Shown in pieces: positions 8,898 through 17,389 of a stretch of 39,721 bases of DNA. The stretch comes from Planctomycetaceae bacterium (GTDB lineage Bacteria > Planctomycetota > Planctomycetia > Pirellulales > Pirellulaceae): contig JAHEJI010000027.1 in NCBI GenBank assembly GCA_024638965.1, forward strand, positions 1 through 39,721. Reading direction: 5' to 3'. The translations under genes were made by a program, and so were the position numbers. Under the pieces are notes generated by a model. That model saw only the letters and a program-made list of their open reading frames with translations. It had not been told where the DNA came from and did not search any database. Within the stretch, counting starts at the first letter, position 1; every line of letters begins with the position of its first letter.

Positions 8898-10439
8898 TTA
8901 TTGGGTTTTCTCCTTTTGCCGCCGCACATCATTCGGCGGATCCGGAATATTCAGCAACTTTCTCAGCGTACGACGAACGTTTTTGAATTTGACGGGTAAC
9001 TCCAAGTGCGTCCGAATCTCTGAAAAATCAGCTCGATCGAGATACTTTTCCTGTTTCGGACCGACCATCAAGATCGCCGGGACCATCCTTCCAAAATCGT
9101 GGGTGGCAAACCGATTAAACGCTTCCAGGGCCGCGGTGCCAAGACCTGCACAACCAAAGATCACGCAATCGGCAGGGCTCTCTTCGGCTGGATCAAGATC
9201 ATTAAATCGGTTAATCGCGCGGACCGGATCGCCCGTGATCAGGACGCGGTATCCCAATTCCTTCAATCGGTCTCGAAGCGAATCCTGAACCTTGATGTTC
9301 GATTCGACCACCATAACCGTCTTGCCAGCGCCTTCGACCTCCCGATGTACCAGCTTCGCATATTCCCGCGCGTGTTTCTCGGAAAGCTCTTTGTCGTATC
9401 TGGCCAAGTCCCCCGATTCCGTCGCTGCAATGACGGATTCGATTTCACGTAAAGCCTGAGTCGGAGTTTGAATACGATCTGCAGGATTCAATTCCATCAG
9501 TCGGTTGCAAAGAATGACGACTCGATGGGGTAAAGAATCATCGTGATTCGTGAGAGGCACAATCTCTCGATATCGGCGAACTGCAAGTCGTCTAAGTCGT
9601 TCCCGTGTTTCCTCCAGAGGCGATACACCGGCTAACATGTGATAAAACATGCAGCCCAAAAAATAGATATCGCTGCGGGGATCATTTCGTGGTGCGTGGG
9701 ATGCTTTTTCCAGTCCCGCGTAATCGACCGAACGCGGATTAAATACACCGTCCGCGGTGGTGTCTTCGAGTTGTTTGTCGACGGTTGCCAATCCAAAGTC
9801 CACCAGCCTTGCATTTCCCGTCGAAGTCAGCAGCACGTTCGATAGTTTCATATCACGGTGCGTGATTCCACTCTCGGCAGCATAGGTTAGTCCAGATGCA
9901 AGGTCTCGAAGGATACTTAGCGCGACGTTGACATTGAGGGCCTTGTGGGTTCGAACGTAGTCTCGAAGGTTTTGGCCTTCGACAAAATCCATCACCATAT
10001 AGCTTCGTCCACGATCAACTTCAACTTCATTGATCGGTACGATGTTTGGATGCCGAAGCTTCATTACCATCCTGGCTTCGCGAGTAAATCGTTCTCGCGT
10101 ATCTTCGTCACTGCTATATCGATTGCGTAATACCTTGATCGCCTTGACTTCGCCCGTCTTGCGGTGAACTCCCCGGTACACACGTGCAAAAGTCCCCGCT
10201 CCAACCAGATAGAGTACTTTCCAGTTCCCATAAAAATAGCCGCGAGCATGGCCTTCAGTAACGCGTTGAATTTGCCAGTTCGTCAGGTCCTCGTGTTTGA
10301 TCAATGAGCTGACAAGTTGTTCCAACGTCGCTTTGCCACGACCGCCCGCCCGCATCAAGGCACTTTCGATTTCACGCGTTTCCATCAAACGGTAGTCGTG
10401 AATCCGTTGAGCCAACTGCTCGGCCGTAAGTTCGCTCAT
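8898..10439 (-). CDS. Ser/Thr protein kinase with C-terminal pseudo-receiver domain
   Basis: A 513-residue cytoplasmic kinase. Residues 1-70 form a helical N-terminal extension. The kinase domain spans about 74-335: GAGTFARVYRG glycine loop (80-90), catalytic Lys102, alpha-C Glu121, HRDMKLSN (194-201) and DFG (214-216). All catalytic residues are intact, so activity is expected. After a helical linker, residues 374-495 look like a response-regulator receiver (TVMVVESN, LGYRVLITGDP, ADCVIFGCAG, LELPVKFKNVRRTLRKLL). The acidic pocket is replaced by Glu-Ser-Asn (379-381), the phospho-acceptor Asp position is Gly429, and the usual Lys before Pro is missing. No membrane span is seen. A methyltransferase gene follows at 39 bp. 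Confidence 0.85.
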   Translation of the reverse strand: MSELTAEQLAQRIHDYRLMETREIESALMRAGGRGKATLEQLVSSLIKHEDLTNWQIQRVTEGHARGYFYGNWKVLYLVGAGTFARVYRGVHRKTGEVKAIKVLRNRYSSDEDTRERFTREARMVMKLRHPNIVPINEVEVDRGRSYMVMDFVEGQNLRDYVRTHKALNVNVALSILRDLASGLTYAAESGITHRDMKLSNVLLTSTGNARLVDFGLATVDKQLEDTTADGVFNPRSVDYAGLEKASHAPRNDPRSDIYFLGCMFYHMLAGVSPLEETRERLRRLAVRRYREIVPLTNHDDSLPHRVVILCNRLMELNPADRIQTPTQALREIESVIAATESGDLARYDKELSEKHAREYAKLVHREVEGAGKTVMVVESNIKVQDSLRDRLKELGYRVLITGDPVRAINRFNDLDPAEESPADCVIFGCAGLGTAALEAFNRFATHDFGRMVPAILMVGPKQEKYLDRADFSEIRTHLELPVKFKNVRRTLRKLLNIPDPPNDVRRQKEKTQ

Positions 10440-10634
10440 TTTTGGGTCTAGACCTGGGTATTTACGAGGCTTGGAATAGGAATCCCTGTGGTTCGTTCAC
10501 GAAACCGAAAATTCCGAACAGGGGTGGGAAATCTATCTTATATGGTATTCAAATCCCCATTAAGCGGCAACTTTTCCGCTGACCGATACGTGAAATCCGT
10601 CAAAACTGGTGATTTATGCCGGGTTGTCGACAAA

Positions 10635-10670
10635 AAAACAGCCAATCGAAAGTGGGCGATTGGCTGTTTT
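10635..10670 (-). terminator. Rho-independent terminator of the 10705 gene
   Basis: A 14-bp perfect stem (AAAACAGCCAATCG, 10635-10648, and CGATTGGCTGTTTT, 10657-10670) closes on an eight-base loop. On the minus strand the stem is followed by further T residues (TTTTTGTCGAC in context), as expected of an intrinsic terminator, 35 bp after the stop codon of the small coiled-coil gene. Confidence 0.75.
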
Positions 10671-10704
10671 GGCGGGGAGACAACCCAGTCGTTTAGAATT
10701 CAAT

Positions 10705-10983
10705 CTATTGGTTTTCTTCCAACAGTCCTTTGTAATGCTCGCGTTCACGACGAGTTGCATCCAAATCGAACATCAAATATTTCATGTCCATCCTCAGTTG
10801 ACTGAGTGCTTCTTGAATCAGATTCAAGATTCGGCGACGACGACGAGTATATTCGACGACTCGATTTAATGGTTGGACCAGGTTTTGCCGGTACTCTTCC
10901 GGAAGTCGGTCGATTTCTATCATCAAGTCAGTCAAGTCCATTGGCAATTTATCAGTTTTGGTTCGGGTCATTCGATTGCTCAT
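10705..10983 (-). CDS. Small basic coiled-coil protein, unknown function
   Basis: A 92-residue soluble protein, highly charged and predicted mostly helical. It has a run of arginines (EYTRRRRRILNLIQEALSQL) in the middle, and heptad-like Leu/Ile spacing from about residue 20 to the end suggests a coiled coil or helical hairpin. No domain or signal peptide is recognised; I recall similar proteins in planctomycetes being loosely labelled as transcriptional regulators, which the sequence does not establish. The ATG at 10981-10983 is chosen; a second in-frame ATG lies four codons on. It has its own terminator and so is probably monocistronic. Confidence 0.65.
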   Translation of the reverse strand: MSNRMTRTKTDKLPMDLTDLMIEIDRLPEEYRQNLVQPLNRVVEYTRRRRRILNLIQEALSQLRMDMKYLMFDLDATRREREHYKGLLEENQ

Positions 10984-11347
10984 TTATTTGGGTCATCAAT
11001 GGTGTTTTTGTCGAAAAGGTGAACGATGGAGACTAATGCATGCCCAATGCCAAACGCGCCAATACCGAGTTGATTCGCGCGAAAACCCCATGCTAGCAGG
11101 AAAAAATCGGCTTTGAGTTGATTTTTGGCCTGCGCGATGGGTGATGTAATTTGGCAACATCATTTGATCTGGAACTGGAGGCCTGATCCTGATAAAAGCC
11201 TGCAGACTGTTGAAAACGCGTGCCCAAAACGGGCTGTCCAGTTTTCGCAACATCAATTCAAGCAGAATCGCCGCGCGTCGTCGAAAATGCTGCAATAACT
11301 CATCACATTAGCTCCTTTCTTTGGAACGGCCGATGGCCCCGTAAGGA
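10984..11347. other. Intergenic gap without a supported gene
   Basis: Between two divergent genes. An open frame on the minus strand (10996-11295) shows no domain, signal or helical pattern and starts without a ribosome-binding site, so I do not call it. The gap presumably carries promoters for the 10705 (-) and 11348 (+) genes. I see no strong repeat or hairpin. Confidence 0.4.
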
Positions 11348-14179
11348 ATGTGTCAATTCAAATTACACTCGAGCGACTCAATCGTGCTCCGTGCTTTGGC
11401 GTTTGCGCCGTTAATCTGTCTTCTCCTTGCTAATCCAATTCAGGCTCAATTTCGCGAGACGTTTGATGCATCGCGGCCGACTTGGGAACTTGCTGAGTGC
11501 GATTGTATTGGACCAGAAGTAACCTGGAAGCAACGCCGCAGAAACGACCCGAACACCCAAACCAGTTTTGAACAGATCTATTTCAAGACTGGCCAAGGCT
11601 CGAAGATTCTCGTCTCTCAAGACATTCCACCGAGCTTTGTCATCCCCGAACTCAAGCCGTCTCTGAAAATCAAAGCGACCCGCCCTGGGATCAAGTTGAT
11701 GGCCAGAGTCGTTTTGCCTCATACTCCCTCCCCCGATGGAAAGGGTCCTTTGAAAACGACGCTAGTCGGTGAGAGCTACGAAAATACGGGTCGCTGGGAA
11801 ACGCTCGGGTTTGGCTCGGACGATGACCTGTTAAAGCAGCTACAAGAAGATGTTTGGGTCTTGCGCCGAAAATATGGAACTCAAGTCAATCTGCAAAATG
11901 CCTACATCGACAAGCTGATCCTCAATCTGTTCACCGGCGCGGGTGCTCTCGAAACTCAGATTGATGATCTTTCGATTAGTGGCATCGTGTCGGCACATTC
12001 GATTGCCCAAATTTCAAATTCCACGTCGCCCGTCGTTCAAGCGGTCGACAACGGAAAGACGCTTTTCGCCGATTCGCCCGTTCATCAGACCAACTTTCCG
12101 GTTCGACCGGCCAGTCAGATCGTGCCGGTCCTTGAGAAACAGCCTTCGCTGGTGGTGCGCGACGGCAGCGTACTGGAAGTAAAAGGCAAGCCGTTTTTTC
12201 CTCGGATCATTCAATACAACGGCGAACCGTTCGACTATTTGAAATCACTCGGATTTAATACGATCGAAATGTCGTCAACCGCCACTCGCGAACAACTGGA
12301 ATCTGCCGAAGAACTGGCAATCTGGTTGATCTGCCCCGCTCCGCCTTCGGCAGGGTTGAGCCCGATTGAGTTTGAATACGATCGGGTCCTGGCATGGAGC
12401 GTCGGAAACGATTTAGAGGGAAAAGATCTTCAAAACGTAAGGCAACGTGTTCGAGAAATTCGCAGCTCGGATGTTCGAGAAGGCCGACCGGTTGTAGCAG
12501 GAGTCCGCTCACACTGGAAATTGTTTGGACGGGAAGCCGATGTCCTCTCAATCGGTCTTCAGCCCTTGGGCAGCAGTTTCCTGGCCAGCCAGTACAGTTC
12601 CTGGATTCGCGTCCGTCGCGACTCGCTTGGAGGCGATAAGCCTGTTTGGGCAACTGTTCAGACCGAATTTGCATCATCATTGGCCAAACAAGTCTCCACC
12701 CTTGCACAGCTTCCGCCCACGCCAATCGAACCTCAACAGCTTAAGTTCCTCACCTACGAAGCACTTGCTGGCGGAGCCCGCGGCTTGCGATTCGCATCTA
12801 AAACTCGACTCGACAGTCCAGATCCGGCGACACGCCTGCGGGCGATGACGATCAAATGGATCACGACCCACGTCAAACAGCTTGAACCCTGGGCGGTCGG
12901 TGGCGCGTTGATGGGTGAAATTCCAATCGACAACAACCACCTCGAAGTAACAGCCTTTAATACCAACCGATCGCGACTGTTGCTCGTCCAACGCCCGACA
13001 CATCACGAACAATATTGGGCCGGCGATACACCAATTGAAACGATTCATTTCAAAGACACGAAGTCGACCTCAACGGACCGCGTACTCCAGATTGGGGAGA
13101 TGGGATTAGTGCCGCTGGGAAATTCGCGAAATCATACCGGTTCCGAAGTGCGCCTGGACGAATGCACCTATGCGTCGGCCGTAGTATTTACCCAGGATCC
13201 TCTGGTCATCAACGCGTTAAACCAATCGTATCATGTCATCGGACAGGAAAGCCTGTTGCAAATGCACGCCGAGATCACGCGTCAATGGGCAGCCATTTTG
13301 CAACTGATCGACAGTCAAATGGGCCGCATGGGTCGAAGTTCCACGACCGCCAGCGGGGCGCTAAACGAAGCCATTAACAACCTCCGCAAAGCGAACGAGC
13401 TGTTAAGCGGAAACAGCCCAGCAACGAGCGCGCCGTTTCTTGACCGCGCCGATGAACGACTTGCCTTCGCGCGCAGAGAGATACTTACTCAGCCGCTAGG
13501 GATGTTCAAATCAAAAACATCCACTCCATTCCTGACGCACTGCAGCTTGGTTCCACTTCACTGGCAATTAACAACACGCCTGCAACAATCGGCCTGGAAT
13601 CCGAATGGTCTTACCGGAGGAGACTTCGAGAATTTGTCGCACATGACCAAAAACGGGTGGCAAAACAAACGAATCGCGGATCCACTGCTGACAACCTACG
13701 TGGAACTGACCGAAGCGGCTGCAGTCGATGGTCGGTTTGGATTAAAACTCGCTGTTCAACCCGTCGGAGCCATTCCGGCACTACTGCAAACTCCACCTGT
13801 ATGGATTCAGTCGGCCCCGGTTTCGGTTCGTGAAGGTCAAATGGTACGAATCCATGGTTGGGTCAACGTTCCACGCGTGATTAAAGGAAGCCACGACGGT
13901 TTGATGATTGTCGATTCGCTGGGGGGACGCCAATTGTGTGAACGAATTCCAGTAACCAAGGGCTGGCAAGAATTCACCCTCTATCGTGCAGCAACCAGTT
14001 CCGGCGAAATGAATGTCAAGATTGTCTTGACAGGAATCGGCGAGGCGATGGTGGATGAGCTCACGATTCGCACTATCGATCTGCAACCCAACCCGGCCAG
14101 ACAAGCTCGGGTGGATCAGCAACCAACCGCAAAAACCCCGCAACAGGGTCTCAGGAAGATCGATAGTCAGAGAGAATGA
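11348..14179 (+). CDS. Large secreted protein with jelly-roll / TIM-barrel-like / jelly-roll layout
   Basis: A 943-residue exported protein of unknown function. A signal peptide is visible (core LAFAPLICLLLANPIQA, likely cleavage before QFRET). Residues about 35-215 resemble a beta-rich ligand-binding domain. Residues about 270-520 look like a degraded glycoside-hydrolase TIM barrel, with segments such as PFFPRIIQYNGEPFDYLKSL, GFNTIEMSS and LAWSVGNDL and a PVWATVQTEF-like strand. Residues about 640-730 are helical, and 750-915 resemble a carbohydrate-binding jelly roll (GGDFENLSHMTKNGW ... MVDELTIRTID). Conserved catalytic acids could not be assigned, so enzymatic activity is doubtful. The start has an AAGGA site unusually close to the ATG. 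It is convergent with rplX, 20 bp apart. Confidence 0.72.
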   Translation: MCQFKLHSSDSIVLRALAFAPLICLLLANPIQAQFRETFDASRPTWELAECDCIGPEVTWKQRRRNDPNTQTSFEQIYFKTGQGSKILVSQDIPPSFVIPELKPSLKIKATRPGIKLMARVVLPHTPSPDGKGPLKTTLVGESYENTGRWETLGFGSDDDLLKQLQEDVWVLRRKYGTQVNLQNAYIDKLILNLFTGAGALETQIDDLSISGIVSAHSIAQISNSTSPVVQAVDNGKTLFADSPVHQTNFPVRPASQIVPVLEKQPSLVVRDGSVLEVKGKPFFPRIIQYNGEPFDYLKSLGFNTIEMSSTATREQLESAEELAIWLICPAPPSAGLSPIEFEYDRVLAWSVGNDLEGKDLQNVRQRVREIRSSDVREGRPVVAGVRSHWKLFGREADVLSIGLQPLGSSFLASQYSSWIRVRRDSLGGDKPVWATVQTEFASSLAKQVSTLAQLPPTPIEPQQLKFLTYEALAGGARGLRFASKTRLDSPDPATRLRAMTIKWITTHVKQLEPWAVGGALMGEIPIDNNHLEVTAFNTNRSRLLLVQRPTHHEQYWAGDTPIETIHFKDTKSTSTDRVLQIGEMGLVPLGNSRNHTGSEVRLDECTYASAVVFTQDPLVINALNQSYHVIGQESLLQMHAEITRQWAAILQLIDSQMGRMGRSSTTASGALNEAINNLRKANELLSGNSPATSAPFLDRADERLAFARREILTQPLGMFKSKTSTPFLTHCSLVPLHWQLTTRLQQSAWNPNGLTGGDFENLSHMTKNGWQNKRIADPLLTTYVELTEAAAVDGRFGLKLAVQPVGAIPALLQTPPVWIQSAPVSVREGQMVRIHGWVNVPRVIKGSHDGLMIVDSLGGRQLCERIPVTKGWQEFTLYRAATSSGEMNVKIVLTGIGEAMVDELTIRTIDLQPNPARQARVDQQPTAKTPQQGLRKIDSQRE

Positions 14180-14199
14180 CGTCGACAGAACTCAGAAGA

Positions 14200-14547
14200 T
14201 CATTTCTTGGCGTAAGCCTTTTTCGGAGGCGAAATCTCACCAAGCGAAGCGCCGCTGACACGTGCAAAACGTTCTTTGGCACCGTCGTCCAAAAATCGAT
14301 ACCCAACTCGGGTCGGCTTGTTCGTCTTTGGGCAAACGACCATCGCCTTGGACGCGTGAATTGCCATCTCTTTATGAAGCCGCCCACCTTGGGGATTCAT
14401 CTGGCTTGGCTTCACATGCTTGTAAACCTTGGCCACACCTTCTACGACGATCTTATTTTTTTCGTGGTCCACTGCCAGCACTTTACCGGTTAATCCGCGG
14501 TCTTTGCCGCTGATAATTTGGACTGTGTCACCCGTTTTTATCTTCAT
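14200..14547 (-). CDS. rplX: Large-subunit ribosomal protein uL24
   Basis: A 115-residue protein matching uL24 along its length. It has an N-terminal KOW motif (KIKTGDTVQIISGKDRGLTG), the central NPQGGRLHKE, and HASKAMVVCPKTNKPTRVGY. It binds 23S rRNA and nucleates assembly of the 50S subunit. I start at the ATG 14545-14547 (MKIKTGD) behind a GAGAGA purine tract, not at 14583. The tail PPKKAYAKK is slightly longer than usual. It is not flanked by rplN and rplE, its usual neighbours in the spc operon, so it is either a relocated single copy or a paralogue. It follows cutC on the same strand after a 246-bp gap. Confidence 0.92.
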   Translation of the reverse strand: MKIKTGDTVQIISGKDRGLTGKVLAVDHEKNKIVVEGVAKVYKHVKPSQMNPQGGRLHKEMAIHASKAMVVCPKTNKPTRVGYRFLDDGAKERFARVSGASLGEISPPKKAYAKK

Positions 14548-14793
14548 TTCTCTCTCGCTTTCGAATCGCGAATCTTCCAACATTCATCGGGAATTGTCAA
14601 GTCAAAACGGAGAATTAGACTAATAGTTGGAAGTTGTAATGGTCGTTTATTGAGTGCAAGATTGATCTCGGTGCGTGGGCAACGCCCCGTGCGTATCGAC
14701 CGGCAAAACGCGGCCCGTTGGGCACGCGGTTAAACGAAGGGGCCTACGGAAACGCGTTTATCAATGCCCGACTCAACAACCGTAGAGCCGCTT

Positions 14794-15516
14794 CTACGCC
14801 GAAAACTTCAGGTTTTCGACGACTTCCTCGATCTCACTAAAAACACCCGGGAGCTTTCCCAATTCAGCGACTTCGTCGTTCAAAGCGGTCAAATGGCTTG
14901 AGAACCTGCCGTGGACCTGGTCGCAACCGGTTTGGATCACGATTTCCCGGACATTGGCCGCCTCGACGCGCCCCGCCGGCAAGACCTCAATTCGACCATT
15001 GGCGAACTGAATCATCTCCTCGATCGTCTCGGAACCTTCGATCGCAGTCGATGCCCGTCCGCTCGTCATGACGCGATCGACTCCGTGTCGAGACAGGGTG
15101 TTCATCGCGTCTCTCCAGTCCGGAGTCTGCTCGAAGGCAAGATGAAAAACGAGCTGTTTTCCGTGTGCCAATTGGCGAATCTCATCCAGATGACGTTCGT
15201 CAATTTGGCCATCGGGATGAAGGCATCCACAGGCAATTCCCGATGCCCCCATGTCCAACATCCAACTGGCGTCATCCTTAAGGACTTTCCACTCCAGATC
15301 GGTATAGCAAAAGTCACCGGGACGAGGTCGAGCCATTGTGATGATGGGCAAATCAACATTCGCGATGACCGCCATCAACAATCCTGGCGTCGGCGACAGA
15401 CCATCTAATTCTAACGCCGTATTGAGTTCCAGTCGGTCGGCACCTGCTTGCTGTGCAATCAAAGCTTTTTCAACGGAAGCGACACAGACTTCAACTGTTA
15501 TTTTTGAAACCGTCAT
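14794..15516 (-). CDS. cutC: Copper homeostasis protein CutC
   Basis: A 240-residue TIM-barrel protein of the CutC family (PF03932). Diagnostic segments are ITVEVCVASVEKALIAQQAG, DRLELNTALELDGLSPTPGL, MARPRPGDFCY and LVFHLAFEQT. HGVDRVMTSGRASTAIEGS and NVREIVIQTGCDQVHGRFSS follow. CutC was first linked to copper tolerance, but a direct role in copper handling is disputed, and the biochemical function is unsettled. Its ATG overlaps the stop of the upstream squalene-cyclase-repeat gene (ATGA), so the two are translationally coupled. The expected family length of about 240-250 residues is met. Confidence 0.93.
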   Translation of the reverse strand: MTVSKITVEVCVASVEKALIAQQAGADRLELNTALELDGLSPTPGLLMAVIANVDLPIITMARPRPGDFCYTDLEWKVLKDDASWMLDMGASGIACGCLHPDGQIDERHLDEIRQLAHGKQLVFHLAFEQTPDWRDAMNTLSRHGVDRVMTSGRASTAIEGSETIEEMIQFANGRIEVLPAGRVEAANVREIVIQTGCDQVHGRFSSHLTALNDEVAELGKLPGVFSEIEEVVENLKFSA

Positions 15517-16736
15517 TTGGTCTCGCTAGTCGTGTTTGGCGAAGTAGCCACGTCTTTTTCCGGATGACAGTAGGAAAGTGCCAGCAACGAATAGCTGGTT
15601 ACCAGATTCGGATCGCCTTCGTACCAACGATCGGCATCGTTTGTCCAGGAGCCATCGGAGCGCTGCGAACTTGCCAACTGATTCACCAAATCGGCCCGCC
15701 AATTGTGAGCCTGTTCGTTCGAGTCTACAACGAATCTTTGGCCATGAATATCAAGGGCTTTTGCAAAGACGTGATAGTAATAATAAAGACCTTGTTGGCC
15801 CATTCCCGGATTTGTCTTCAAATCATAATGGCGACTGATCCAATCCAACGCGGCCTTCACACGGATATCGTCTTTTTTCAGACCTGCGTGCAGAAAACTT
15901 TTGAGGCCCGCATAAGTCATCGAGGCATAACTTCTTAATCCACCGGTAGCAGATTTACCTGCTTTGCTTTCACCCTCTCCTACGGGCGTGTAATAGAACC
16001 CGCCGCGATCGTCGGACTCGATGCTTTGCGCGGGCACCAATCCATTGTGCGGTGACTGTAGATTCTGGCAACGAGACATGAAAACCATGGCTTTTTGAAT
16101 TTCCTGGCTGCTGGGATCGACTCCTGCCTCGATCATTGCATCAACGTAAAACGCCGTATTCGAAGCGTCGGGCCGTTGGTGTTTACCGTATCCTTGTCCG
16201 CCGTAGCTATGACTGGACCTCGGATGGCCCTCGCCGTCGTCCCACTGCAGGTTCCTTAGAAAGCCAGCCGCCTGTTCGATGGTTTGGTCATACTTGCCGT
16301 CGACATTAGCTTGCTTGAAACACATGATGGCGACGCTGGTTTCGTAATTCCGCAGATTGCTTCCGGGCGCATAGACTCCGCCATCGGGCCGAATAAACGA
16401 TTCGAGATATGCAAGCGACTTGGTGACGCTCGGATGTTCTAAAGGAAGCCCATGCCGCAATAATGAAGTCGCACACATTGCGGTGACTGCTGGACCAAGC
16501 TGTTTGCTAAAGCTACCGTCGATTTTGTCCTGGCCTTGATTGACAAGATAATCAACGCCTTTGGCAACCGTCTGCTGATACTTGACGGCGTCCACCGAAT
16601 TTGGCTCCACGCTGCCTTTTACAGGATCAGTTTGCTTTGGATTAGCACCGGGTTCCTGGGAACTGACGAAGGGCGTTACCAACAAGGCGCCCAAGACGAC
16701 GATCACCGCGCTCATTCTACTTTGCAGTTTGTACAT
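15513..16736 (-). CDS. Secreted squalene-cyclase/prenyltransferase-repeat protein
   Basis: A 407-residue protein with a signal peptide (SAVIVVLGALLVTPFVSSQ, cleavage near residue 27). The mature part contains repeated alpha-hairpins of the prenyltransferase/squalene oxidase type, with motifs GGVYAPGS, WDDGEGHPRSS and SQRSDGSWTNDADRWYEGDP near the C-terminus. Such proteins form alpha/alpha toroids and are abundant in planctomycetes, where most have no known catalytic function. The classical DxDD cyclase motif is not seen. It overlaps cutC by four bases and lies 33 bp after groES on the same strand, so the three probably form one operon. Confidence 0.8.
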   Translation of the reverse strand: MYKLQSRMSAVIVVLGALLVTPFVSSQEPGANPKQTDPVKGSVEPNSVDAVKYQQTVAKGVDYLVNQGQDKIDGSFSKQLGPAVTAMCATSLLRHGLPLEHPSVTKSLAYLESFIRPDGGVYAPGSNLRNYETSVAIMCFKQANVDGKYDQTIEQAAGFLRNLQWDDGEGHPRSSHSYGGQGYGKHQRPDASNTAFYVDAMIEAGVDPSSQEIQKAMVFMSRCQNLQSPHNGLVPAQSIESDDRGGFYYTPVGEGESKAGKSATGGLRSYASMTYAGLKSFLHAGLKKDDIRVKAALDWISRHYDLKTNPGMGQQGLYYYYHVFAKALDIHGQRFVVDSNEQAHNWRADLVNQLASSQRSDGSWTNDADRWYEGDPNLVTSYSLLALSYCHPEKDVATSPNTTSETK

Positions 16737-16769
16737 TTGGTTTCCTTGTAAACTTGATCAAAGGCCGCA

Positions 16770-17057
16770 CTATTGCAGGACGGCCAGAATATCTGACTCG
16801 CTCATGATTAACAGTGAACCATCATCGACTTCAATTTCGCTTCCGGCATAACTGGTAAACAGCACACGGTCCCCTTCGCCTACTTGGGGTTTAGCCCGAG
16901 TACCATCCTCCAGCATTTTCCCGGCGCCGACCGAAAGAACCTTGCCTTCCTGGGGTTTTTCTCGTGCAGTATCCGGCAAGACAATTCCGCCGGCTGTGGT
17001 TTTTTCGGCTTCGGTGCGTTTGACGACAATCTTGTCACCGAGTGGTTCAATTCTCAT
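16770..17057 (-). CDS. groES: Co-chaperonin GroES (Hsp10)
   Basis: A 95-residue protein starting MRIEPLGDKIVVKR. It contains the mobile-loop segment TTAGGIVLPDTAREKPQ, the EGKVLSVGAG strand and the C-terminal segment VLFTSYAGSEIEVDDG with IMSESDILAVLQ. It should cap GroEL-type chaperonins. I start at the ATG 17055-17057; the longer frame from 17123 adds a non-family N-terminus. No groEL follows, unlike the usual groESL operon. The next gene, 33 bp downstream, is a secreted repeat protein. No CIRCE element (TTAGCACTC-N9-GAGTGCTAA) is seen upstream. Confidence 0.94.
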   Translation of the reverse strand: MRIEPLGDKIVVKRTEAEKTTAGGIVLPDTAREKPQEGKVLSVGAGKMLEDGTRAKPQVGEGDRVLFTSYAGSEIEVDDGSLLIMSESDILAVLQ

Positions 17058-17389
17058 TAAAGGACTCACTAAAAGAAATAGTAGTTCTAACGTTGCGCAA
17101 CGAATGCCGAGGCAAACCCGCAAAATTCGCAGCCAGATTCAAGTCAGCTATTGTTTCATGCGGATTTGACCCGTTCAAGCGGCAACTTTGAAGCCCAAGC
17201 ATTCTATATTTTCGCATCACGCACAAACGTTGAAATCGCCAAGCTTTAAGCGGACACTTTCTGCGGAGCGGCCTTTTTTCTTGCCTAATCGTCAAATTAG
17301 CGCGTGGTTGTTCTTTAAGGAAAACAGTTGTTGGACTGCCGATAATTGATAATGATCCTGTCTCGCAATAATCGTCACTTGAGCAATCT
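17058..17389. other. Divergent intergenic region between groES and a coiled-coil gene
   Basis: A 332-bp gap that should carry promoters for groES (-) and the 17390 gene (+). A minus-strand AT-rich hexamer-like TATAGA occurs near 17204-17209, but a matching -35 sequence is not convincing, so no promoter is called. No CIRCE-like inverted repeat is present, and no repeat or reading frame with coding character is seen. Confidence 0.4.

Noticed and set aside
10996..11295. 99-residue open frame on the minus strand in the 10984-11347 gap
   Set aside because: No domain, no start signal and an atypical composition for these genes. Kept as non-coding gap.
17058..17389. CIRCE (HrcA) operator upstream of groES
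   Set aside because: The inverted repeat TTAGCACTC-N9-GAGTGCTAA is not present; only a loosely similar TTAGCGCG string occurs near 17297.
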